From positions 1-64,000 of the forward strand of contig NZ_JASBQY010000004.1 of the NCBI RefSeq assembly GCF_029960645.1: a DNA stretch of 64,000 nucleotides. Direction: 5' to 3'. The notes beneath the pieces are model-generated. The model saw only the letters and a program-made list of their open reading frames with translations, made no database searches and was not told the DNA's origin. The DNA comes from Arthrobacter sp. AL12. GTDB lineage: Bacteria > Actinomycetota > Actinomycetes > Actinomycetales > Micrococcaceae. Within the stretch, counting starts at the first letter, position 1, and every line of letters starts with the position of its first letter. Of the stretch, positions 17,108 through 26,454 are shown piece after piece. Made by a program: the position numbers and the translations under genes.

Positions 17108-19297
17108 TTACAACATACACGAGACGCAATTTTCCACCTCAGTCCCTTCCAGCGCGAGCTGGCGGAGACGGATGTAGTAGATGGTCTTGATGCCCTTCTT
17201 CCAGGCGTAGATCTGGGCCTTGTTGATGTCGCGCGTGGTGGCGGTGTCCTTGAAGAACAGCGTCAGGGACAGGCCCTGGTCAACGTGCTGCGTGGCGGCG
17301 GCGTAGGTGTCGATGACCTTTTCGTAGCCGATCTCGTACGCGTCCTGGTAGTACTCCAGGTTGTCGTTCGTCAGGTACGGCGCCGGGTAGTACACGCGGC
17401 CCAGCTTGCCTTCCTTGCGGATCTCAATCTTGGACGCCACCGGGTGGATCGAGGAAGTGGAGTTGTTGATGTAGGAGATCGAGCCCGTCGGCGGGACGGC
17501 CTGCAGGTTCTGGTTGTAGATGCCGTGCTCCATGACGGAGGCCTTCAGCTCGCGCCAGTCATCCTGGGTGGGGATGTGGATGTTCTGGAACAGCTCGGCG
17601 ACCTTGGCGGTCTGCGGGACCCACTCCCGGTCCGTGTACTTGTCGAAGAACTCGCCCGAGGCGTACTTGGACTTCTCGAAACCGCCGAAGGTCTGGCCGG
17701 TCTGGATGGCCAGCCGGTTGGAGGCGCGGACCGCGTGGAACACCACCGAGTAGAAGTAGATGTTGGTGAAGTCCAGGCCCTCTTCGGAGCCGTAGTGGAC
17801 CCGCTCGCGGGCCAGGTAGCCGTGCAGGTTCATCTGGCCGAGGCCGATCGCGTGGCTCTGGTCGTTGCCGCGGGCGATCGAGGGCACCGAGGTGATGTTG
17901 GACATGTCCGAGACGGCCGAGAGCGACCGGATTGCCGTCTCGATGGTCAGGCCGAAGTCCGGCGAGTCCATGGTCTTGGCGATGTTCAGCGAGCCCAGGT
18001 TGCAAGAGATGTCCTTGCCGGTCTGGTCGTAGGACAGGTCGTCGTGGTACGTCGTGGGCTGGGAGACCTGGAGGATCTCGGAGCACAGGTTGGACATGAT
18101 GATCTTGCCGTCAATCGGGTTTTCCCGGTTCACGGTGTCCTCGAACATGATGTACGGGTAGCCGGATTCGAACTGGATCTCGGCGAGGGTCTGGAAGAAC
18201 TCGCGCGCCTTGATCTTGGTCTTCTTGATCCGGGAATCGTCCACCATCTCGTAGTACTTCTCGGTGACCGAGACGTCGGAGAACGGCATGCCGTAGACCT
18301 TTTCGACGTCGTACGGCGAGAACAGGTACATGTCCTCGTCCTTCTTGGCCAGCTCGAAGGTGATGTCCGGGATGACGACGCCGAGCGAGAGGGTCTTGAT
18401 CCGGATCTTCTCGTCCGCGTTCTCGCGCTTGGTGTCCAGGAAGCGGTAGATGTCCGGGTGGTGCGCGTGCAGGTACACAGCTCCCGCACCCTGGCGGGCC
18501 CCGAGCTGGTTGGCGTAGGAGAAGCTGTCCTCGAGGAGCTTCATCACGGGGATGACGCCGGAGGACTGGTTCTCGATCTGCTTGATCGGCGCGCCGACCT
18601 CGCGGATGTTGGTCAGCGCGAACGCCACGCCGCCGCCGCGCTTGGACAGCTGCAGCGCGGAGTTGATGGAACGGCCGATCGACTCCATGTTGTCTTCGAT
18701 GCGGAGCAGGAAGCAGGAGACCAGCTCGCCGCGCTGGCGTTTGCCGGCGTTGAGGAAGGTGGGGGTGGCCGGCTGGAAGCGGCCCTCGATGATCTCATCG
18801 ACCATCTGCAGCGCGAGCTGCTCGTCGCCGCGGGCCAGGTGCAGGGCCACCATGCAGACGCGGTCCTCATAGCGCTCGAGGAACCGCTTTCCGTCGAACG
18901 TCTTCAGCGTGTAGGAGGTGTAGAACTTGAAGGCGCCGAGGAAGGTCTCGAAGCGGAACTTCTTCTTGTAAGCGCGGTTGTAGAGCTCGCGGATGAAGTT
19001 CATCGTGTACTGGTCGAGGGTCTCGCGCTCGTAGTACTCGTTCTTCACGAGGTAGTCGAGCTTTTCCTCAAGGTCGTGGAAGAACACGGTGTTGTTGTTC
19101 ACGTGCTGCAGGAAGTACTGGTGCGCCGCCTCGCGGTCGGCCTCGAACTGGATCTCCCCGTTCGGGCCGTAGAGGTTCAGCATGGCGTTGAGCTCGTGGT
19201 AGCCCAGGCCCTGGTAGGCAGCCGGCATGGCCTGCTTCTCACCGGGGACGGTGTGCTTCTCCACGGCTACTTCTGTTCTTGCGACAGTCGTGTCCAA
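17108..19297 (-). CDS. nrdE: Class Ib ribonucleotide reductase large (catalytic) subunit
   Basis: NrdE binds NDPs and allosteric effectors and performs the radical reduction. The sequence shows the class I hallmarks [16 protein letters not shown] (active-site Cys), NLCSEIL (the catalytic Asn/Cys/Glu loop), a second cysteine in [10 protein letters not shown], and a redox-shuttle C-terminus CVSCML. No intein or intron interrupts it. The start is uncertain. A TTG at 19297 with AAGGATTGGAAG upstream gives 729 residues and overlaps nrdI by 31 bases. A GTG at 19264, just after the nrdI stop, gives 718 residues. Either way it is translationally coupled to nrdI. Confidence 0.93.
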   Translation of the reverse strand: MDTTVARTEVAVEKHTVPGEKQAMPAAYQGLGYHELNAMLNLYGPNGEIQFEADREAAHQYFLQHVNNNTVFFHDLEEKLDYLVKNEYYERETLDQYTMNFIRELYNRAYKKKFRFETFLGAFKFYTSYTLKTFDGKRFLERYEDRVCMVALHLARGDEQLALQMVDEIIEGRFQPATPTFLNAGKRQRGELVSCFLLRIEDNMESIGRSINSALQLSKRGGGVAFALTNIREVGAPIKQIENQSSGVIPVMKLLEDSFSYANQLGARQGAGAVYLHAHHPDIYRFLDTKRENADEKIRIKTLSLGVVIPDITFELAKKDEDMYLFSPYDVEKVYGMPFSDVSVTEKYYEMVDDSRIKKTKIKAREFFQTLAEIQFESGYPYIMFEDTVNRENPIDGKIIMSNLCSEILQVSQPTTYHDDLSYDQTGKDISCNLGSLNIAKTMDSPDFGLTIETAIRSLSAVSDMSNITSVPSIARGNDQSHAIGLGQMNLHGYLARERVHYGSEEGLDFTNIYFYSVVFHAVRASNRLAIQTGQTFGGFEKSKYASGEFFDKYTDREWVPQTAKVAELFQNIHIPTQDDWRELKASVMEHGIYNQNLQAVPPTGSISYINNSTSSIHPVASKIEIRKEGKLGRVYYPAPYLTNDNLEYYQDAYEIGYEKVIDTYAAATQHVDQGLSLTLFFKDTATTRDINKAQIYAWKKGIKTIYYIRLRQLALEGTEVENCVSCML

Positions 19298-19788
19298 AAT
19301 TCTTCCAATCCTTGTTGTACTCGGCTGACGTCTTCCGGCGTCCCCATGAGTTCGAATCGATATAGGTGCGGGACCTGGCATTTTGCGGCGATGATGTCGC
19401 CGGCCATGCAGTAGTTGTCCCCAAAGTTCGTGTTGCCCGCCCCAATCACGCCCCGGAGCTGCCGCCGGTTGCGCGGATCGTTCAGGAAGCGGATGACCTG
19501 CTTCGGAACGGATCCCTCTCCCCCGGTGCCGCCGTAGGTGGGAAGCACCAGCACATAGGGTTCGGTGGCCACGAGCGCGGGTTCCCGCGAATGGAGCGGG
19601 ATCCGGGCCGCGTCGGTGCCGAGCTTCCTGACGAAGCGTGCGGTGTTCTCCGAGGAGGAGGAGAAGTAGATGAGGTGGCTGGCGGTGGTCCGGACTGCGG
19701 TTGAGTTCGGAGCGTCTGAGGTCCGGGCGTCTGCCGTCACCGGCCCGGCGCCGGCTGCCGGCGTCGTGGCGGCTGTTGCCAGTGCCAT
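19267..19788 (-). CDS. nrdI: NrdI flavodoxin-like activator of class Ib reductase
   Basis: NrdI carries FMN and supplies the oxidant that builds the Mn-tyrosyl cofactor of NrdF. The flavodoxin-like core is clear: [15 protein letters not shown] (phosphate loop), [31 protein letters not shown], and LYRFELMGT. The product is 173 residues from the ATG at 19788. It includes an Ala/Thr/Pro-rich N-terminal extension of about 35 residues that typical NrdI (around 135-150 residues) lacks. An in-frame GTG at 19800 is also possible, but the GATGAGG site suits the ATG better. Confidence 0.9.
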   Translation of the reverse strand: MALATAATTPAAGAGPVTADARTSDAPNSTAVRTTASHLIYFSSSSENTARFVRKLGTDAARIPLHSREPALVATEPYVLVLPTYGGTGGEGSVPKQVIRFLNDPRNRRQLRGVIGAGNTNFGDNYCMAGDIIAAKCQVPHLYRFELMGTPEDVSRVQQGLEEFWTRLSQEQK

Positions 19789-19830
19789 GGAGTCAGTCAC
19801 CTCATCCGACGTGTTTTCGTTCGACGCGGT

Positions 19831-20076
19831 TCAGGCTACGGCGACGGTGTAGGCCTGCGCCAGTTCTTCGATCTTGTCGGGGCGGAACCCGGACCAGTGG
19901 TCCTGGTCGGTGACGACAACCGGGGCCTGCATGTAGCCGAGAGCCTTCAGGCGCTCGAGGGCATCCGCATCCTGCGAGATGTCGACGCTCTGGTAGGTGA
20001 TGCCCTTCTTATCCAGCGCGCGGTATGTCGCGTTGCACTGAACACAGGCCGGCTTCGTGTAAACCGTTACGGTCAT
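19831..20076 (-). CDS. nrdH: NrdH redoxin, electron donor to NrdEF
   Basis: The 81-residue glutaredoxin-like protein has the redox pair C11-V-Q-C14 in YTKPACVQC and the NrdH-specific WSGFRPDKIEEL segment, which lets thioredoxin reductase reduce it. It is the first gene of the operon, with an AAGGGGACAG ribosome site before the ATG at 20076, and is followed by nrdI after 42 bases. The longer frame to 20292 is upstream leader. Confidence 0.93.
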   Translation of the reverse strand: MTVTVYTKPACVQCNATYRALDKKGITYQSVDISQDADALERLKALGYMQAPVVVTDQDHWSGFRPDKIEELAQAYTVAVA

Positions 20077-20516
20077 GGTCCCTGTCCCCTTTGTTGAAGT
20101 CTTTGGTACTGCGAAATGTGTACTGCTCTGGAGCTGCGGCTGTTGAGCTGAGTCTCTGGTGCCAGTAGTCCGGGCGGGCCGCTCCGGGACAGGAATCCTG
20201 ATCCGATACTGGCTTGCCTGGCGAGCACTGCTGCTCCGCTGGAACTGTAATTCGATACTACATGTAGTGCAAGAGCCCGACGTGGACCCCAAGATGATGT
20301 ATTACAAGTATGTCATTTTATGCACCGCCAGTCCACAGGCGGGGTACCTCAAAATGTCCGTATTTCCGCCGATTTGCCGGACGAAATCCACAGGCTGTGG
20401 AGTACCTTTGCACAATTAACTCCCCTGCGTGTCGCGCGGAAGACGGCGTGTCGCCGTAGTGGCCCCCGGGGGCCTGGAGTGCGGTTGAGCACTAGATGTG
20501 GTGTCCGGAAACACGA
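20077..20516. other. nrd operon leader and promoter region
   Basis: This gap between nrdH and the cfa-side terminator contains the candidate promoter and palindromes described separately (20244-20312). A second looser site, GCACTAGATGTGGTGT, lies near 20488-20503. The stretch 20281-20420 is noticeably AT-richer than the surroundings. No coding frame is convincing. Confidence 0.45.
20244..20312 (-). promoter_or_regulatory. Candidate nrd promoter with NrdR-box-like palindromes
   Basis: On the minus strand TTGCAC (20267-20272) and TACAGT (20244-20249) are 17 bases apart, a plausible -35/-10 about 170 bases before nrdH. Across them lies the perfect palindrome ACTACATGTAGT (20257-20268). A related, weaker motif, GTATTACAAGTAT, starts at 20299, 44 bases from the first. 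NrdR binds paired AT-rich palindromes of this length upstream of nrd operons. Half-sites here are imperfect, so the assignment is tentative. Confidence 0.35.
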
Positions 20517-20546
20517 GAAGGCGGACACCCAGGGGTGCCCGCCTTC
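20517..20546 (-). terminator. Terminator of the lipid-modification operon
   Basis: GAAGGCGG-A-CACCC pairs with GGGTG-C-CCGCCTTC around a short loop, about 50 bases past the stop of the last methyltransferase gene. The stem is about 14 bp with one mismatch. It separates this operon from the nrd leader. Confidence 0.75.
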
Positions 20547-20597
20547 TTCGAGAGTGAGGCGCCTAACAGCTGCCGGTTTGGAGGCAGCAGTCGTTGC

Positions 20598-21836
20598 CTA
20601 CCCGCCGGCCTCCGGCCGGCTGCAGAGGATCTGCTCCACGCCCATCCGGCGCTCGGCGAAGCTGCGCAGCGCGCCCACGAGGTAGAGCCGCCAGACCCGG
20701 GCGATCTCCTCGCCCATCATCGCGACGGCGGCCTCGTGGTTCTCCTCGAACTTCGCGTACCAGGCCTCGAGGGTCCGGACGTAGTCCCGGCGCATGCCCT
20801 GCACGCCCTCGATCTCCAGGCCCGCGTCCTCCAGGAAGCCCAGTGTCTCCCCCACCGGGCGCATGTGCATGTCCGGGGCGATGAAGGACCCAATGAACGG
20901 CCCGCCGCCGGGGTGCTTGCCGTGGCGTGACATCTGCTGGACCAGCACCCGGCCGCCGGGTGTGGCGTTGTTGAACAGCGCGGCGGCGTAGACGGGGTAG
21001 TTCCGCTGGCCGACGTGTTCGCCCATCTCCAGGGAGGCGACGGCGTCGAACGGCCCGTCCGGGATCTCACGGTAGTCCTGGATCCGGATCTCCACATGCC
21101 CTTCGAGGCCGCGTTCGCGGATGCGGGCGTCGATGAACGCCTTCTGCTCTCCGGACAGGGTCACGCCGACCACCTCGGCGCCGTAATGCTGTGCGGCGTG
21201 CAGGCTCAGCGATCCCCAGCCGCAGCCGACATCCAGCAGCCGCATTCCCGGTTTGAGTCCGATCTTGCGGCAGACCAGGTCCAGTTTGTCCCGCTGCGCA
21301 TCCTCCAGCCCGTAATTCGCTGAGGAGTTTGTCCAGTACGCGCTGGAGTAGGCCATCTGCGGGTCAAGGATGAGCGCGTAGAAGTCGTTGCTGAGATCGT
21401 AGTGGTGGCTGATCGCGGCGCGGTCGCGGATCAGGCTGTGCAGCCTGCCCTTGACCCTGGCCTGGCTCTGCGGCGGCGGGGGCGGCGCCCCGAGCGCCCC
21501 GGCGGCGCGGGCAATCCGTGCGGCCCCGGCCAGCACCGCGGGGGTGGGCCGGACGCCGGAGAGGCCCCGGTCCCGGACCACTTTCCAGAGGTGCTCGAGG
21601 ACGGAGTTCAGATCGCCGTCGACGTCCAGCTCCCCGGTGACGTAGGCCTGGGCGGCGCCGAGTTCCCCGGGCGCCCAGAGCAGCCGCCGGATAGCATCGG
21701 GCGAATTCAGCCGGACCACGGGGGCGCCGGCCGGGCCGGCCTCGCTGCCGTCCCAGACAACCAGCCGGACCGGGAGGTCCCCGCCGGCCAGCGGCCGCAG
21801 GATCTCCTCGATCAAGGCCGCCAGCGGCGCCGTCAT
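20598..21836 (-). CDS. Cyclopropane-fatty-acid synthase-like methyltransferase (first of two)
   Basis: The 412-residue enzyme of the CFA synthase family uses S-adenosylmethionine to methylenate or methylate unsaturated acyl chains in phospholipids at the membrane. An N-terminal lipid-binding-like domain (1-120) precedes the catalytic domain with ISHHYDLSNDFY (142-153), the SAM motif LDVGCGWG (201-208) and VASLEMGEHVG. A Pro-run (APPPPPPQ near 117-123) links the domains. It is the promoter-distal gene of the operon, its ATG overlapping the stop of the preceding homologue (ATGA). The two enzymes are clearly diverged. This one may act on a different acyl position; that is inference. Confidence 0.85.
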   Translation of the reverse strand: MTAPLAALIEEILRPLAGGDLPVRLVVWDGSEAGPAGAPVVRLNSPDAIRRLLWAPGELGAAQAYVTGELDVDGDLNSVLEHLWKVVRDRGLSGVRPTPAVLAGAARIARAAGALGAPPPPPQSQARVKGRLHSLIRDRAAISHHYDLSNDFYALILDPQMAYSSAYWTNSSANYGLEDAQRDKLDLVCRKIGLKPGMRLLDVGCGWGSLSLHAAQHYGAEVVGVTLSGEQKAFIDARIRERGLEGHVEIRIQDYREIPDGPFDAVASLEMGEHVGQRNYPVYAAALFNNATPGGRVLVQQMSRHGKHPGGGPFIGSFIAPDMHMRPVGETLGFLEDAGLEIEGVQGMRRDYVRTLEAWYAKFEENHEAAVAMMGEEIARVWRLYLVGALRSFAERRMGVEQILCSRPEAGG

Positions 21837-23200
21837 GCGGCGGCTCCGCCGGTGGCCTCGCCTGCTGTCCGCCGGTCCAGCACGATCTGCTGGACGTCAA
21901 GGTAGCCGGTCTCGAAGCCCGCGCGGGAGTAGCAGAGGTAGAACAGCCACATGCGCTGGAAGATCTCGTCGAAGCCCAGTGCCTGGACGTCGGCGGATCG
22001 GGCCATGAAGCGCTCCTCCCAGAGCCTCAGCGTCTGGGCGTAGTGCTCCCCCATCGCGAGGCGTTCGCGGACGCGCAGTCCGGTCTGCTTCTCGGTGATG
22101 TCTTCGATGGCCCGCACGGAGGGAATGACACCGCCCGGGAAGATGTACTTGTGCACCCAGGTGTAGCTGGAGCGCGTGGCCAGCAGCCTGTCGTGCGCGA
22201 TGGTGATGGCCTGGATGGCGACCTTGCCGCCGGGGGCCAGGACCCGTTCGATCGTCTGGAAGTACGTGGCCCAGTACTCGAAGCCCACGGCCTCGATCAT
22301 CTCCACGGACACGACGGCGTCGTACTCGCCCTCGACCGCGCGGTAGTCCTTGAGCTCGATCGTGACGGCGTCGGTGTACCCGGCGTCGGCGACGCGTTTG
22401 CGGGCCAGCTCCTGCTGCTCGCTGGAGAGGGTGACGGAGTAGACGGTGGCGCCGCGCTGGGCGGCCCGGAGCGCGAGTTCGCCCCAGCCGGTGCCGATTT
22501 CCAGCACCCGGGTGCCCTGCCCGACGCCGGCCTTGTCCAGCAGGCGGTCGATCTTGGCCTGCTGCGCGGCGGCCAGGCCGTTCCAGGCGACGGACTTCAG
22601 CGCCTCGCCGGATTCCGGGAAGATCGCGCTGGAGTAGGTCATGGTGTCGTCCAGGAACGTGGCGAAGAGCTCGTTGGAGAGGTCGTAGTGCCGGGAGATA
22701 TTCGAGCGGGTGTTCTGCTCGGTGTTGCGTTCCTTCCGCGGCTGGCGGGGCAGGTAGAGGGCGCGGAGTTTCTGCAGCGGCTCGGGCACCAGCGTCCCGA
22801 CGCGGGCGGCAAAGACCTCCATAACGGCGGTGAGGTCGTCGGCGTCCCAGTCGCCGGCCATAAACGACTCCCCCAGGCCGATCAGTCCGCCGTCGCCGAG
22901 CCGGGCCGCGAACGCCTCGGGACGGTTCAGGGTCATGACAGGGTACGTCTGCCCGGGGGTGGCCGGCTTGCCCAGGAAGGTGCCGTCCGGGTAGCGGACC
23001 TCCAGCGGCAGGCGGCGGACCGCGGCCTTGAAGATGGCCTCGGCGACCCGGCCGGCGACGGCGACCTTCAGGCCGGTGGGTACGGCGGCGATGCTGGGCC
23101 AGATGCCGGCGTCGATCACTGCGGGCGGCTGCGGGACGGTGTAGGGGGCGGCGGCCTCGTCGGCCCGGCGCGCAGCGCCGGACCCGGTCGCTTCGGTCAT
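21833..23200 (-). CDS. Cyclopropane-fatty-acid synthase-like methyltransferase (second of two)
   Basis: The 455-residue homologue has an N-terminal domain (about 45-150, containing LGESFMAGDWDADDL), then SRHYDLSNELFATF (169-182), the SAM motif VLEIGTGWG (232-240), and VVSVEMIEAVG, a glutamate-bearing segment that lines the family's active site. The start ATG at 23200 has a perfect AGGAGG (23213-23218) inside the end of the DUF1365 gene, with a 2-base gap. This order (oxidoreductase, DUF1365, CFA synthase) is widespread in bacteria and is linked to modified membrane fatty acids. An N-terminal extension of about 25 residues is low-complexity. Confidence 0.87.
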   Translation of the reverse strand: MTEATGSGAARRADEAAAPYTVPQPPAVIDAGIWPSIAAVPTGLKVAVAGRVAEAIFKAAVRRLPLEVRYPDGTFLGKPATPGQTYPVMTLNRPEAFAARLGDGGLIGLGESFMAGDWDADDLTAVMEVFAARVGTLVPEPLQKLRALYLPRQPRKERNTEQNTRSNISRHYDLSNELFATFLDDTMTYSSAIFPESGEALKSVAWNGLAAAQQAKIDRLLDKAGVGQGTRVLEIGTGWGELALRAAQRGATVYSVTLSSEQQELARKRVADAGYTDAVTIELKDYRAVEGEYDAVVSVEMIEAVGFEYWATYFQTIERVLAPGGKVAIQAITIAHDRLLATRSSYTWVHKYIFPGGVIPSVRAIEDITEKQTGLRVRERLAMGEHYAQTLRLWEERFMARSADVQALGFDEIFQRMWLFYLCYSRAGFETGYLDVQQIVLDRRTAGEATGGAAA

Positions 23201-23202
23201 AG

Positions 23203-23934
23203 TCACTGAACTGCCTCCTGTGAAGGGTGGTGTGGTCGTTTGATGACGGGCAGCCGGCGTGCCCAAAGCTTGATTCCCTGCCAGCGGATTTGCGTCGAGA
23301 CGCGCAGGGGTGCCAGCGGGACGGCGAGCGCCGTGGCGAGGATGTTCCCCACGCTGGCGTCGTGGCGTTCGCCGTCCACACTGGCGATGAAGGGCTGCTG
23401 CCCCTCGCGCTCGAGAACAATCGAAACGGCGAGCCGTTCGCCGGGTTCCGGGAGCTTCATCCGGTACTGGCCCGCGACGTCGTTGAAAGGTGAGACGTAG
23501 AACGCCTTCGGGACGCTGGCCCGGCCGGCGTTGTCCGTCTCCAGAAGGTAGCAGTGCCGTTCGCCGTAGGTGTTGTGGACCTCGGCGAGGACGCAGCGCA
23601 GTTCCCCGGCGGCGTCGTGGCACCAGAACAGGCTGATCGGATTGAACACGTGGCCGAAGACCCGGGCGCTGGCGAGCATCGTGATCCGGCCGCCGTCGAG
23701 GTCTATCCCCCGGGTGGCCAGGAACGCCTCGACATTGCCTCGGAGCGTGCCGTCCGGGTCGCCCAGATGGTCCGCGACGGCGAAGCCGGCGAGGGGCCGC
23801 AGCAGTCGGGGCAGCACCGGCAGCCGGTCAACGTCGACATACCAGCTGTAACTGCGGTAGGTGAACGCGTTCTTCAGCGGGGTGCGCCGCACATGCGCGA
23901 TGGAGGTGCGGTAGATGGCAGCTGTGGCGCTCAT
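23203..23934 (-). CDS. DUF1365 family protein
   Basis: The 243-residue product starts SATAAIYRTSIAHVRRTP, the conserved opening of DUF1365. It contains RVFGHVFNPISLFWCHD (about residues 110-126) and VHNTYGERHCYLL, then FYVSPFNDVAGQYRM. The biochemical role is unknown. Genes of this family sit between an FAD-dependent oxidoreductase and a CFA synthase in many genomes, which points to fatty-acid modification. It overlaps the upstream gene by ATGA and is followed after 2 bases by the methyltransferase, so the products are probably made in step. Confidence 0.85.
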   Translation of the reverse strand: MSATAAIYRTSIAHVRRTPLKNAFTYRSYSWYVDVDRLPVLPRLLRPLAGFAVADHLGDPDGTLRGNVEAFLATRGIDLDGGRITMLASARVFGHVFNPISLFWCHDAAGELRCVLAEVHNTYGERHCYLLETDNAGRASVPKAFYVSPFNDVAGQYRMKLPEPGERLAVSIVLEREGQQPFIASVDGERHDASVGNILATALAVPLAPLRVSTQIRWQGIKLWARRLPVIKRPHHPSQEAVQ

Positions 23935-25316
23935 GATCCCTCCGCGGGGACGGTCTGCAGGTCCGGGTCCAGGGAAACCGTATCAAGTGCGACGCCGGCG
24001 TCGTCCCACTCGCGTCCGAGCCGCGCCGCCGCCCGGACCCCGGAGAGGGCGCCGTCCTCGTGGAAACCCCAGCCATGGTACGCGCCGGCGAAGGCCAGCC
24101 GGTCATCGCCCAGGGCGAGGATCCGCTGCTGGGCTAGGAGGGATACGGGAGTGTACTGCGGGTGCTCGTACACCATCCGCTCGATCACGGTGTTGTCCGC
24201 AATCAGCTCGGATTCGCCCAGGCTGACGATGTAGCGCCCGCCGTCCACAGGGGCCAGCCGCTGGAGCCGGGTCATGTCGTAGCTGACCAGGACCTTGTCC
24301 GGCCGGGCGTCGCAGGAAGGCAGCCGGTAGTTCCAGGACGCCTTGGCGTTGTCGCTGGAGGGCAGCACGGCGTCGTCGCGGTGGAAGACCGTGTGGTTGA
24401 TCGAGTACAGCATCCCGCCGAGCGCGGCCCGCTCGGCCGGCGAGGCGTCGGTGAGCATGCCCAGCGCCTGGGCCGGGTGGGTGGCGATTACGACAGCGTC
24501 GAACATCTCGGTGGTCAGTGTTCCCGAACCGGTGCTGGAGGTCAGCTCCACCCCGTCCGCGTGGCGGCGCACTCCGGTGACCGGGCTGGAGAGGCGGATC
24601 TCCGGCAGCGTGGCGGCAACCTTCTCCACGTAGCTGCGCGAACCGCCGGTCACCGTGCGCCACTGGGGTGAGCCCGAGACGCCGAGCAGGCCGTGGTGGG
24701 CCAGGAAAGTGAAGAGGTAGCGGGCCGGGTAGGCCAGGGCGGTGGTGGGGTCACAGGACCAGACGGCGCTGACAATCGGGGTCATGAAGTGCGAGATGAA
24801 GTAGCTGCTGAACTTCTCCCGTGCCAGGAACTCACCCAGGGTCAGCTCCGGCACGCTCGAACTGTTCTCCTCGGCGAGCAGGGCGCGGGCCCTGCGGTAG
24901 AAGCGCATCACCTCGAGCAGCATCAGCAGGTAGCGTCCGCGCAGCAGCGTGGCGGGCCGGGGAAGGAGACCGCGGCCCTTGGCCCGGGCGCCGGCGTATT
25001 CCAGGCCGCAGCCGTCGCAGCGGACGGACATGCTCATTTCCGAATCCTGGGTTTCAATGCCCAGTTCGGCGAATAGCCGCAGCAGCGTGGGGTAGGTCCG
25101 TTCGTTGTGGACGATGAAGCCGGTGTCGATCCCGAGCACAGGCCCGCCGGCCTGCGGTACGTCGTGGGTGTGGGCATGCCCGCCGAGCCTGGAGTCGGCT
25201 TCGAACAGGGTCACGGAGTCCTGCCGGTTGAGCACGTAAGCGGCGGTCAGCCCCGCCACACCGCTGCCGATCACGGCGACGCGCCGGCCCTCGGGAATCC
25301 CTGCTGCATCTGACAC
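23931..25316 (-). CDS. FAD-dependent oxidoreductase (amine-oxidase fold) of the fatty-acid modification operon
   Basis: The 461-residue flavoprotein has GSGVAGLTAAYVL (residues 17-29) and FEADSRLGGHAHTH for FAD binding. It also has MTPIVSAVWSCDP in the middle and, near the C-terminus, LAFAGAYHGWGFHEDG, typical of the group annotated NAD/FAD-binding protein beside DUF1365 and CFA synthase. The group resembles carotenoid desaturases and is presumed to oxidise or desaturate acyl chains; the reaction is unproven. The start is a GTG at 25314-25316 with AGGAG nearby. The longer frame to 25571 overlaps the divergent regulator. First gene of the operon. Confidence 0.83.
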   Translation of the reverse strand: MSDAAGIPEGRRVAVIGSGVAGLTAAYVLNRQDSVTLFEADSRLGGHAHTHDVPQAGGPVLGIDTGFIVHNERTYPTLLRLFAELGIETQDSEMSMSVRCDGCGLEYAGARAKGRGLLPRPATLLRGRYLLMLLEVMRFYRRARALLAEENSSSVPELTLGEFLAREKFSSYFISHFMTPIVSAVWSCDPTTALAYPARYLFTFLAHHGLLGVSGSPQWRTVTGGSRSYVEKVAATLPEIRLSSPVTGVRRHADGVELTSSTGSGTLTTEMFDAVVIATHPAQALGMLTDASPAERAALGGMLYSINHTVFHRDDAVLPSSDNAKASWNYRLPSCDARPDKVLVSYDMTRLQRLAPVDGGRYIVSLGESELIADNTVIERMVYEHPQYTPVSLLAQQRILALGDDRLAFAGAYHGWGFHEDGALSGVRAAARLGREWDDAGVALDTVSLDPDLQTVPAEGS

Positions 25317-25500
25317 TGATCTGCTCCTGTTGGCTGGTACATCGATTGCCTGGATCGTCCGGGTGAATCGTCTTATGGACAATTCGTCGCCGTAGGGCCG
25401 ACGGATGTGTCCGACTTTCCACCTTTTCGCTTCGAACCAATGTGCCAGAATGAAGCGGGATTGCGGTCCCGCCTCACCGGAACCTGCGAAGGGCAGCCCT

Positions 25501-26433
25501 TTGATTAACCCCGTCCATCTGCGGACCCTCGTCGAAGTGACCCGGCTGGGCTCCTTCGCGGCGGCCGCCACCCGGCTCGGCTACACGGCGTCGGCCGTTT
25601 CCCAGCAGATGTCCGCCCTGGAACGCGACACCGGCGTCGAACTGTTCCAGCGTTCGGCCCGAAGCATCCAGCCCACCGAAGCGGCCCTGGTCATGACCCG
25701 GCACGCGGCCAAGGTCCTCACCGACATCGACACGCTCATGGCGGCGGCCTCTCGCACCGGGGACACCGCCCGGCAAGAGCTCCGGCTGGGCATTTTCCCG
25801 AGCCTGGCAACCTATGTGCTGCCGCGGATCCTGGCGAACCCGGCCTGGAAGAAACTCGGCATCGACCTGCGCGTCTCCGTGGCCGAGCCCGCCCAGACCA
25901 TCCAGGGCCTGCGCACCGGCGGTGAACTCGACGTCGCCCTGGTATACCAGGTGGGGCAGTCGGGCCTCGCGTGGCCGCACACCGTGAAGCGGCAGTGGAT
26001 CGGCGACGACGACTTCCGGGTGGTGCTGCCGGCGGCCTGGGGCATCGGCACGGGGTCAAAGGTCGCAGCCGACCACCTCTCCGACATGCCTTGGATTGTG
26101 CACCACCCCGGCACGTCCGACGCCACGGTGATCGAGCGGCTCTTCGCCAGCTGCAACCTGCACCCCCGGGTGGTGGCGTACAGCGATGACTTCCACGCCA
26201 GCCTTGAGATGGCCGCGGCCGGGCTGGGCGCGGCCCTGGTTCCCGAGCTGGCCCTGCTGCACCGCCCGGCCGGGGTGGTGGTGCTGGACGTTCCCGAGAT
26301 CCGGCTGGCCCGCAACGTCTTTGCCCTGCTGATCAACGAGAAGCAGACCGCCCAGGTCCAGCTCTTCGTCGAACTGCTGGCGGACACCTTCAACTCCCCG
26401 GCCCTGAAGCCGCCGGTCCCGCGCCAGGGCTGA
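25501..26433 (+). CDS. LysR-type transcriptional regulator
   Basis: The 310-residue protein has an N-terminal winged helix-turn-helix (HLRTLVEVTRLGSFAAAATRL, then SAVSQQMSALERDTGVELF, residues 6-50) and a C-terminal ligand-binding domain (LRLGIFPSLATYVLPRIL onward). The start is probably the TTG at 25501 with GAAGGG before it; an ATG at 25450 would add 17 residues. It diverges from the FAD-oxidoreductase operon across 184 bases, the usual layout for a LysR regulator controlling its neighbour. No clear T-N11-A operator was picked out. The inducer is unknown. Confidence 0.85.
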   Translation: MINPVHLRTLVEVTRLGSFAAAATRLGYTASAVSQQMSALERDTGVELFQRSARSIQPTEAALVMTRHAAKVLTDIDTLMAAASRTGDTARQELRLGIFPSLATYVLPRILANPAWKKLGIDLRVSVAEPAQTIQGLRTGGELDVALVYQVGQSGLAWPHTVKRQWIGDDDFRVVLPAAWGIGTGSKVAADHLSDMPWIVHHPGTSDATVIERLFASCNLHPRVVAYSDDFHASLEMAAAGLGAALVPELALLHRPAGVVVLDVPEIRLARNVFALLINEKQTAQVQLFVELLADTFNSPALKPPVPRQG

Positions 26434-26454
26434 GTAACAGAGCCAGCCCCGGGT

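Noticed and set aside
17108..19297. Intein or intron within nrdE
   Set aside because: The homing endonuclease nearby prompted a look, but nrdE reads through from start to CVSCML with no insert and no splice motifs.
17087..19414. 775-codon plus-strand open frame opposite nrdE
   Set aside because: It is the antisense shadow of a clearly conserved gene. Its Val/Leu/Asp/Arg-rich composition is what the reverse frame of a GC-rich gene gives, and no motif is present.
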